DNA of 5,685 nt from an uncultured Erysipelotrichaceae bacterium (lineage in GTDB: Bacteria; Bacillota_I; Bacilli_A; Erysipelotrichales; Erysipelotrichaceae). Under the pieces are notes generated by a model. It was not told where the DNA came from and did no database searches. It saw only the letters and a program-made list of their open reading frames with translations. Below are positions 1 to 5,685 of the stretch, piece after piece (the first letter of the stretch is position 1; each line of letters opens with the position of its first letter). A program made the position numbers and the translations under genes. Where the stretch lies: the NCBI GenBank assembly GCA_902796465.1, contig CADBPK010000165.1, positions 1 to 5,685 on the forward strand, in the 5' to 3' direction.

Positions 1-2
1 AA

Positions 3-1463
<1,461 letters not shown>

Positions 1464-1479
1464 TCGTCTGAATACAGAG

Positions 1480-1504
1480 AAACGCGGCAAATACCGCGTT
1501 TTTT
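1480..1504 (+). terminator. Rho-independent terminator after the GH1 gene
   Basis: The sequence AAACGCGG (1480-1487), a loop CAAATA, then CCGCGTTT (1494-1501) forms a perfect 8-bp stem. The T run extends to 1504. It begins 16 bases after the GH1 stop codon and separates this gene from the citrate synthase promoter. Confidence 0.9.
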
Positions 1505-1537
1505 ATGTGAAATATCAGTGAAAGCTCTGCACAGGTT

Positions 1538-1567
1538 TTGACTGTTATTTTTCATTTGTGGTAGAAT
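1538..1567 (+). promoter_or_regulatory. Sigma-A type promoter for citrate synthase
   Basis: A -35 box TTGACT (1538-1543) is followed, after 18 bases, by TAGAAT (1562-1567) preceded by an extended -10 TGG (1559-1561). Transcription would start near 1574, giving a leader of about 34 bases. This is the most complete promoter in the window. The leader carries the ribosome binding site AGAAAGGAG (1592-1600), seven bases before the ATG. Confidence 0.82.
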
Positions 1568-1607
1568 ACGCACATTATCAATGTATTGATGAGAAAGGAG
1601 ATCTGCC

Positions 1608-2993
1608 ATGGAAATAAAGAGACCTCGTCACAGAGATGTAATGGCACTTAACCGTGAATATACCGCTGAACAGCTGGATCAATATCTGCATTTATTCCGG
1701 ATCGAACCGGAAGTGTATCAGGAAAACAACGTGCAGAGAGGACTGCGCGATGTGAACGGAACCGGCGTCCTGGTCGGCATGACGAATATTTCGACAGTCA
1801 ACGCAAAGAAGATCGTAAACGGAATGAAAGTTCCCTGTGACGGTGAACTGTATTACAGGGGATATAAGGTCAATGATCTGATCGCGGGACTCAGAGGCAG
1901 GGAACAGTTCGGATTTGAGGAGATCACATATCTCCTGCTGTTCGGTGAACTGCCGACAAGTGAGCAGCTGGACAAATTCCGGGAAATGATCTCGATCAAC
2001 CGGACACTGCCACCGCATTTCGTGCGTGATGTCATCATGAAGGCGCCGAGCAGGGATATCATGAATTCCATGACACGGAGTGTGCTTACACTCGCGTCCT
2101 ACGATGATAAGGCTGAAGACATTTCCCTGGACAATGTGCTGATCCAGGCGATCAAGCTCATCAGCAAATTTTCCATGTTAAGCGTGTATGCGTATCATTC
2201 CTATAACCACTATGAGATGCATGACAGCATGTATATCCACAGGCCTGACAGGTCAAAGTCAATGGCGGAAAACATACTGCGCATGCTGAGACCGGACAGC
2301 AGCTATACGGAGCTGGAAGCCCGCGCATTGGATGCTGCGCTGATCCTGCATATGGAACACGGCGGCGGAAACAACTCCACATTCACGACAAGGGTCGTCA
2401 CTTCTGCCGGTTCGGATACATACAGTGTGATCGCTTCGGCACTGTGTTCCCTGAAAGGGCCGAAGCACGGCGGTGCCAATATCAAGGTCATGGAAATGAT
2501 GGAGGATCTCAAGGCAAACGTGGATAATACGGAAGACCCGCAGGCCGTCCGTGATTATCTGGAAAAGATCCTGCATAAACAGGCCTTTGACGGAAGCGGT
2601 CTGATCTACGGTGTGGGCCATGCGGTCTACTCCCTGTCCGATCCGCGTGCGGTCATCCTGCAGGAATTCGCGGAGAAGCTGGCACAGGAAAAAGGCATGC
2701 AGAAGGAATATGAACTGTATCAGACGGTTGCGGAGAATGCGCTGGATCTGATCCGCAAGGAACGCAGGATCTACAAGGGCGTCTGCGTCAACGTGGACTT
2801 TTACAGCGGCTTCGTATACAAAATGCTGAATATCCCGGTGGAGATGTATACGCCGATCTTTGCGATGGCAAGAGTGGTGGGCTGGTGCGCGCACCGCATG
2901 GAACAGCTGGTCAATGAAGACAAGATCATGCGTCCGGCCTATGAGAGCACCAGTACGATCCGGGATTACATTAAGCTCGAAGACAGACAGTAA
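1608..2993 (+). CDS. gltA: Citrate synthase (citrate/2-methylcitrate synthase family)
   Basis: This enzyme condenses acetyl-CoA with oxaloacetate to give citrate in the cytoplasm, the entry to the oxidative TCA arm and, in many anaerobes, the route to 2-oxoglutarate and glutamate. Its 461 residues make it longer than the roughly 370-430 residue enzymes of B. subtilis or E. coli and match a longer Firmicutes form. Visible parts are an N-terminal extension (1-75), GELYYRGYKVNDLI (79-92), HGGGNNSTFTTR (251-262), GPKHGGAN with catalytic His287, GVGHAVYSLSDPRA with His338, and NVDFYSGFVY with catalytic Asp397. ARVVGWCAHRMEQ (421-433) is the usual C-terminal substrate/CoA-site helix. The common HRVY after the second catalytic Gly is HAVY here, which I believe is a subfamily trait and not damage. 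A promoter and a strong ribosome binding site precede it. No terminator follows before the next gene. No aconitase or isocitrate dehydrogenase gene is adjacent. A 2-methylcitrate synthase activity cannot be excluded from sequence, but no prp genes are nearby. Confidence 0.95.
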   Translation: MEIKRPRHRDVMALNREYTAEQLDQYLHLFRIEPEVYQENNVQRGLRDVNGTGVLVGMTNISTVNAKKIVNGMKVPCDGELYYRGYKVNDLIAGLRGREQFGFEEITYLLLFGELPTSEQLDKFREMISINRTLPPHFVRDVIMKAPSRDIMNSMTRSVLTLASYDDKAEDISLDNVLIQAIKLISKFSMLSVYAYHSYNHYEMHDSMYIHRPDRSKSMAENILRMLRPDSSYTELEARALDAALILHMEHGGGNNSTFTTRVVTSAGSDTYSVIASALCSLKGPKHGGANIKVMEMMEDLKANVDNTEDPQAVRDYLEKILHKQAFDGSGLIYGVGHAVYSLSDPRAVILQEFAEKLAQEKGMQKEYELYQTVAENALDLIRKERRIYKGVCVNVDFYSGFVYKMLNIPVEMYTPIFAMARVVGWCAHRMEQLVNEDKIMRPAYESTSTIRDYIKLEDRQ

Positions 2994-3016
2994 CCATAGA
3001 ACTCTTTACCCGCAGA

Positions 3017-3025
3017 TGCTATATT
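3017..3025 (+). promoter_or_regulatory. Possible extended -10 element upstream of the DUF2804 gene
   Basis: TGCTATATT has an extended -10 TG plus a TATATT hexamer. No convincing -35 box lies 16-18 bases upstream. If used, transcription would begin near 3032, inside a possible TTG-started N-terminal extension of the next gene, which would favour the ATG at 3069. It may equally be chance, with the gene read through from citrate synthase. Confidence 0.3.
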
Positions 3026-3040
3026 GAAAACAGCAGAGAG

Positions 3041-3063
3041 CGGATTGGAAAGATCCGGTGAGG
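3041..3063 (+). promoter_or_regulatory. Ribosome binding site deciding the DUF2804 start, with a small adjoining hairpin
   Basis: GGTGAGG (3057-3063) lies five bases before the ATG at 3069, supporting that start over the TTG at 3024. Just upstream, CGGAT (3041-3045) can pair with ATCCG (3053-3057) around a 7-base loop. This stem only touches the edge of the ribosome binding site, so a regulatory role is not established. Confidence 0.55.
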
Positions 3064-3068
3064 ATAAT

Positions 3069-4097
3069 ATGCAGAAAGAGATCACGAAGTACGGCAAACT
3101 GCTGAACGAACAAGGTCAGCTGGCACATCCGGGATGGGCAAGACATCCCGTTATGGAGTATGTACGGAAAGACATCAAAGCGAATCCGCTTCGGATCAAG
3201 GAGTGGGACTACTATCTGATCACCGACGGAAAGCGGGGACTGGCCCTGACTGTGGCAGATAACAGCTACATGGGGATGTACAGCGCATCCTGGCTGAATT
3301 TTGAAGAACCATGTGAAACGACAAAAAGCGTCATGACCGTCCTGCCGATGGGAAGGACCGGTCTGCCGGCTTCATCAGCGGAAGGAGATACCGGTTTTAA
3401 AAACGGAAGGATCGATATCCAGTTCTGCAATAACGGCAGGGAAAGAAGACTGTACTGTTCATTTTCGAGATTCCGGAAGAAGGAGACCCTGGAAGCGGCT
3501 GTTATCCTGAAAGAAGAGCCGCAGGAATCCATGGTGATCATGACCCCCTATGCGGAAGATCCCCATGCGTTTTACTACAACCAGAAGATCAACTGCATGA
3601 AAGCAGTCGGATTCGTCAGCCTCGGCAGTGAAAAATACCGTTTTGATGAATCTGCGTTCGGTGTTCTTGACTGGGGAAGAGGCGTATGGACATATGCCAA
3701 TACCTGGTACTGGGCAAGTGCTTCCGGCATGCTGGATGGACATACTTTCGGGTTCAATCTCGGATACGGGTTCGGCGATACTTCCGCAGCCAGTGAGAAT
3801 GTCCTGTTCTATGACGGAAGAGTCCATAAACTTGACCGCATCGAATTCCTGATCCCGCAGGAGAACGGGAAGGATGCTTTCATGAACCCGTGGAAGATCA
3901 CTTCTTCCGACGGACGGTTTGAAGCATTGTTCCGGCCGGTCCTGAACCGGCAGTCGGACACCAATGTCCTTCTGATCGAATCAGACCAGAATCAGGTCTT
4001 CGGCAGATTCAGCGGAAAGGCTGAACTGGACGACGGAGAGATCCTGACATTCCGCGACTTCTTCGGATTTGCGGAAAAAGTACGGAACAGATGGTGA
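3069..4097 (+). CDS. DUF2804 domain-containing protein
   Basis: This is a 342-residue protein of the uncharacterised DUF2804 family, which it covers end to end. Numbering from the ATG, recognisable parts are HPGWARHP (20-27), RIKEWDYYLI (42-51), the aromatic block LDWGRGVWTYANTWYWASAS (200-219), FGFNLGYGFGD (227-237), SENVLFYDGRVHKL (242-255), NPWKITSSDGRFEALFRP (273-290) and FGRFSG (311-316). Alternating hydrophobic strands and many Trp/Tyr/Gly residues suggest a beta-rich fold, perhaps a barrel that binds a hydrophobic ligand; that is inference. There is no signal peptide or membrane segment. The frame stays open upstream to a TTG at 3024, but the ATG at 3069 has a good ribosome binding site and leads directly into the family's start. 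The gene follows citrate synthase by 75 bases with no terminator between, so co-transcription is possible. I know of no demonstrated function. Confidence 0.85.
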   Translation: MQKEITKYGKLLNEQGQLAHPGWARHPVMEYVRKDIKANPLRIKEWDYYLITDGKRGLALTVADNSYMGMYSASWLNFEEPCETTKSVMTVLPMGRTGLPASSAEGDTGFKNGRIDIQFCNNGRERRLYCSFSRFRKKETLEAAVILKEEPQESMVIMTPYAEDPHAFYYNQKINCMKAVGFVSLGSEKYRFDESAFGVLDWGRGVWTYANTWYWASASGMLDGHTFGFNLGYGFGDTSAASENVLFYDGRVHKLDRIEFLIPQENGKDAFMNPWKITSSDGRFEALFRPVLNRQSDTNVLLIESDQNQVFGRFSGKAELDDGEILTFRDFFGFAEKVRNRW

Positions 4098-4101
4098 AAA
4101 T

Positions 4102-4134
4102 AAGGAGAGATTTCACTGAGAAATCTTCCTTTTT
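4102..4134 (+). terminator. Rho-independent terminator after the DUF2804 gene
   Basis: AAGGAGAGATTT (4102-4113) pairs with AAATCTTCCTT (4121-4131) as an 11-bp stem with one bulged G and the loop CACTGAG. A run of five T (4130-4134) follows. The stem contains an AAGGAG that looks like a ribosome binding site, but no start codon follows at a useful distance. It sits four bases after the stop codon and only six bases before the next -10 box. Confidence 0.8.
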
Positions 4135-4140
4135 GTTTAG

Positions 4141-4146
4141 TATAAT
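4141..4146 (+). promoter_or_regulatory. -10 box for the nucleotidyltransferase gene
   Basis: A perfect TATAAT predicts a start near 4153 and a leader of about 26 bases with the ribosome binding site AAAGGAGA (4161-4168). The -35 region falls inside the preceding terminator stem, and its best match there (TGAGAA, 4117-4122, 18-base spacing) is poor. Confidence 0.62.
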
Positions 4147-4178
4147 GTTGGTAACGAATCAAAGGAGATAATCAGACT

Positions 4179-5084
4179 ATGAACAAACCAGTATTAGTCA
4201 TCCTGGCTGCGGGAATGGGCAGCCGTTACGGAGGAATGAAGCAGATCGACGGCGTAGGCAGTCATAATGAACCGATCATCGAGTTCTCTATCTATGATGC
4301 AAAGGAAGCCGGATTTGATAAAGTCGTACTCATTATCCGCCGTGAACATGAACAGATGTTCCGTGAAGCGCTGACGAACAAGATCGAACCGTCCATGGAA
4401 GTCGCTTTTGCCTACCAGGATCTTCTCGATATTCCGGAAGGTTATGAAGTACCGGAAGGAAGAGTGAAGCCGTGGGGAACCACACACGCGCTGCTTGCCT
4501 GCAGGGATGTTGTGAAGGAACCGTTTGCGATCATCAACGCGGATGATTTCTACGGCAAGGATGCATATAAGGTCATCTACAACTATCTGGCAGGACTGGA
4601 AGATGAAAATGCATTTGCGATGGTCGGCTATGAGTGCAAAAATACACTGACAGACAACGGTACGGTCACCCGTGCAGTATGCCAGAAAGATGAGAACGGC
4701 AATCTGTGTGATATCGTCGAAGTATCAAACATCGCCAGAAAAGACGGCGGCGCTGCCTATGAAAAGGACGGGGAATGGATCCCGCTGCCGGAGGATACGC
4801 TCGTTTCCATGAATTTCTGGGGCTTCACACCGAAGATCTTCGAATATGCCGCACCGATGATGGGGGAATTCTTTGAGAAAGACGTACCGGCAAATCCGCT
4901 GAAGAGCGAATGCCTCCTGCCGAATTCCGTGGATGAAATGATCAAGAGCGGAAAATGCACCGTCAAGGTACTCTCCAGCAGGGACAGCTGGTTCGGCGTT
5001 ACATACAAGGAAGACAAACCGAAAGTCGTTGCCAACATCCAGAAGATGAAGGATGACGGCGTATATCCGGATGTCCTCTGGTAA
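4179..5084 (+). CDS. Sugar-phosphate-type nucleotidyltransferase (NTP_transferase family)
   Basis: This is a 301-residue cytoplasmic enzyme of the GT-A-fold nucleotidyltransferase family that transfers a nucleotide from an NTP to a sugar or alcohol phosphate, releasing pyrophosphate. The N-terminal signature LAAGMGSRYGGMKQ (9-22) is the G-x-G-x-R-x-x-G-x-x-K nucleotide-binding loop with Arg16 and Lys21. KPWGTTHALLA (97-107) matches the substrate/base-contact segment, and NADDFYG (120-126) supplies the metal-binding Asp. Later parts are FWGFTPKIFEY and a C-terminus with WFGVTYKED and a final YPDVLW, which resemble a GalU-like subgroup that I recall from Bacteroidota and Firmicutes. In some genomes such genes neighbour a choline-kinase-like phosphotransferase; none is here. 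The substrate could be glucose-1-P, another sugar-1-P or phosphocholine; the sequence does not decide. It has its own TATAAT box and terminator, so it appears monocistronic. The start is supported by AAAGGAGA ten bases upstream. Confidence 0.88.
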   Translation: MNKPVLVILAAGMGSRYGGMKQIDGVGSHNEPIIEFSIYDAKEAGFDKVVLIIRREHEQMFREALTNKIEPSMEVAFAYQDLLDIPEGYEVPEGRVKPWGTTHALLACRDVVKEPFAIINADDFYGKDAYKVIYNYLAGLEDENAFAMVGYECKNTLTDNGTVTRAVCQKDENGNLCDIVEVSNIARKDGGAAYEKDGEWIPLPEDTLVSMNFWGFTPKIFEYAAPMMGEFFEKDVPANPLKSECLLPNSVDEMIKSGKCTVKVLSSRDSWFGVTYKEDKPKVVANIQKMKDDGVYPDVLW

Positions 5085-5110
5085 TCTGCGCAGGAAAGAA
5101 ACAGGAACAG

Positions 5111-5143
5111 ACAGTCAGCCGTATATGCGGATGACTGTTTTTT
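5111..5143 (+). terminator. Rho-independent terminator after the nucleotidyltransferase gene
   Basis: ACAGTCA (5111-5117) pairs with TGACTGT (5132-5138), and CCG (5119-5121) with CGG (5128-5130), separated by a single G/A mismatch. The loop is TATATG. Six T (5138-5143) complete a typical intrinsic terminator. Confidence 0.88.
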
Positions 5144-5147
5144 CTTA

Positions 5148-5153
5148 TATAAT
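5148..5153 (+). promoter_or_regulatory. -10 box placing transcription start at the lipoprotein ATG
   Basis: A perfect TATAAT lies immediately after the terminator's T run. Standard spacing (hexamer at -12 to -7) puts +1 at 5160, the A of the lipoprotein start codon. No good -35 box is seen, because that region is the terminator stem. Confidence 0.6.
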
Positions 5154-5159
5154 AGACAC

Positions 5160-5507
5160 ATGAAGAAGGGAAAAATAGGAAAACCGGCTGCATGTGCCGC
5201 AGCGGCATTGTTATTTCTTTGCGCTTGTGAGGAAGTGAGCTACAAGGTAGACTACTGCGGGGAGAAGGGTGCTTATTACGGGGCAAAGGATGCCTACCGG
5301 ACAGGTGAAACCGTAACGCTTTATTATGACCTGATCGGAACGGATACGGATTATTCGTTTTATCTGGACGACAAGCAGCTTAAGACGGATTATGAACCGG
5401 AAAAGGGCTATATACTGAAATTTGTCATGCCCGGGCATGATGTGAAACTCGAATGCCGGACAGAGAATACCATGTATCATCCGGAAAAAGACGGAGAGGA
5501 TGAGTAA
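5160..5507 (+). CDS. Small predicted lipoprotein, conserved-type hypothetical
   Basis: This 115-residue protein has a lipoprotein signal peptide: MKKGKIGK positive start, hydrophobic AAAALLFL, and lipobox L20-C21-A22 before Cys23, the predicted lipidated residue. It would be anchored to the outer face of the membrane. The mature part (about 92 residues) is rich in Tyr and Asp and contains YRTGETVTLYYDLIGTDTDY (46-65), YSFYLDD (65-71) and FVMPGHDVKLEC (88-99). The FxMPxxDVxL pattern is common at the last strand of small Ig-like or InlB-repeat-like beta domains. Cys33 and Cys99 could form a disulfide. The tail is acidic (KDGEDE). I recall similar short Firmicutes proteins but no known function. 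There is no ribosome binding site before the ATG, yet the complete signal peptide fixes this start; no other in-frame start would keep it. The gene lies 75 bases after the nucleotidyltransferase stop, beyond a terminator. Confidence 0.8.
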   Translation: MKKGKIGKPAACAAAALLFLCACEEVSYKVDYCGEKGAYYGAKDAYRTGETVTLYYDLIGTDTDYSFYLDDKQLKTDYEPEKGYILKFVMPGHDVKLECRTENTMYHPEKDGEDE

Positions 5508-5508
5508 A

Positions 5509-5539
5509 ATGAACGGCCGCATGCATGGCGGCTGTTTGT
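5509..5539 (+). terminator. Probable terminator after the lipoprotein gene
   Basis: AACGGCCGC (5512-5520) pairs with GCGGCTGTT (5528-5536), nine pairs including one G-U, around the loop ATGCATG. The following TTTGTCTT tail is interrupted, so termination may be weaker than at the other sites in the window. Confidence 0.65.
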
Positions 5540-5595
5540 CTTCCGGCAGAATCCATATAAAATTAGAAATACTGTTATAGCCTCAAAGTTGATTA

Positions 5596-5604
5596 TGTTA
5601 TAAT
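5596..5604 (+). promoter_or_regulatory. Extended -10 promoter for the gene leaving the window
   Basis: TGTTATAAT combines an extended -10 TG with a perfect TATAAT (5599-5604). The predicted start is near 5611. The -35 region (around 5576-5581) has no good match, which extended -10 promoters tolerate. Confidence 0.65.
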
Positions 5605-5630
5605 CATTAGGCGAAAGGTGGCGATGTTAT

Positions 5631-5685
5631 TTGTCAGGAATCAGTTTAAATTTAACTTTGGAAAATATCAAAACAATAACAGTCA
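5631..5685 (+). CDS. Start of an unidentified gene, truncated by the window end
   Basis: A TTG codon at 5631 sits nine bases after the ribosome binding site AAAGGTGG (5614-5621) and opens a frame to the window edge, reading MSGISLNLTLENIKTITV. This is only 18 residues, too few to name a family. A rival ATG at 5624 in another frame is also open (MLFVRNQFKFNFGKY...), but it is only two bases from the ribosome binding site, which is too close for efficient initiation. I favour the TTG frame on spacing and on its more protein-like composition; the choice is not certain. Confidence 0.45.
   Translation, partial: MSGISLNLTLENIKTITV

Noticed and set aside
1519..1532. Possible catabolite-repression (cre) site before the citrate synthase promoter
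   Set aside because: TGAAAGC matches the left half of the consensus, but the central CG is absent and the right half does not fit.
2594..2642. Citrate synthase HAVY in place of HRVY as a sign of lost activity
   Set aside because: The catalytic residues His287, His338 and Asp397 are all present, and the whole segment GVGHAVYSLSDPRA looks like a subfamily variant seen in Firmicutes enzymes, not decay.
3024..3068. TTG start adding 15 residues to the DUF2804 protein
   Set aside because: There is no ribosome binding site before the TTG, it overlaps a possible -10 element, the added residues look non-conserved, and the ATG at 3069 has GGTGAGG at good spacing.
3628..3852. Plus-strand 74-codon frame inside the DUF2804 gene
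   Set aside because: It is fully contained in a better-supported gene in another frame, has no ribosome binding site, and shows no family features.

Overview
The window reads as an ordinary chromosomal stretch of a mid-GC Bacillota (Firmicutes). The evidence is strong AAAGGAG-type ribosome binding sites, TATAAT-type promoters (one with a clear TTGACT -35 box), short intergenic gaps with intrinsic terminators, and a short Firmicutes-style lipoprotein. The proteins would suit a gut anaerobe, for example Erysipelotrichia or Clostridia. That placement is inference; no rRNA or lineage marker is present. I see no tRNA, rRNA, CRISPR array, insertion sequence, phage gene or sizeable repeat.

Layout, all on the plus strand: (1) 30-1463, a glycoside hydrolase family 1 enzyme, most likely a 6-phospho-beta-glucosidase, closed by a terminator at 1480-1504. 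(2) 1608-2993, a citrate synthase with its own promoter. (3) 3069-4097, a DUF2804 protein of unknown function, with no terminator separating it from the citrate synthase, then a terminator at 4102-4134. (4) 4179-5084, a sugar-phosphate-type nucleotidyltransferase with a TATAAT box just after that terminator, closed by a terminator at 5111-5143. (5) 5160-5507, a small predicted lipoprotein whose ATG lies exactly where transcription should start, so its mRNA is probably leaderless. (6) After a weaker terminator at 5509-5539, a promoter and the first codons of a further gene that runs off the window.

The genes do not form one obvious pathway. The GH1 enzyme would hydrolyse phosphorylated beta-glucosides imported by a PTS, feeding glycolysis. 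Citrate synthase would supply citrate for 2-oxoglutarate and glutamate synthesis. The nucleotidyltransferase probably makes an NDP-activated sugar or alcohol phosphate for surface polymers. Most are single transcription units; only citrate synthase and DUF2804 look possibly co-transcribed. No gap exceeds 300 bases. I did not find a convincing new multi-gene system. The best leads are the leaderless lipoprotein gene, an unusual Phe at a position linked to substrate specificity in the GH1 enzyme, and the uncharacterised DUF2804 gene behind citrate synthase.
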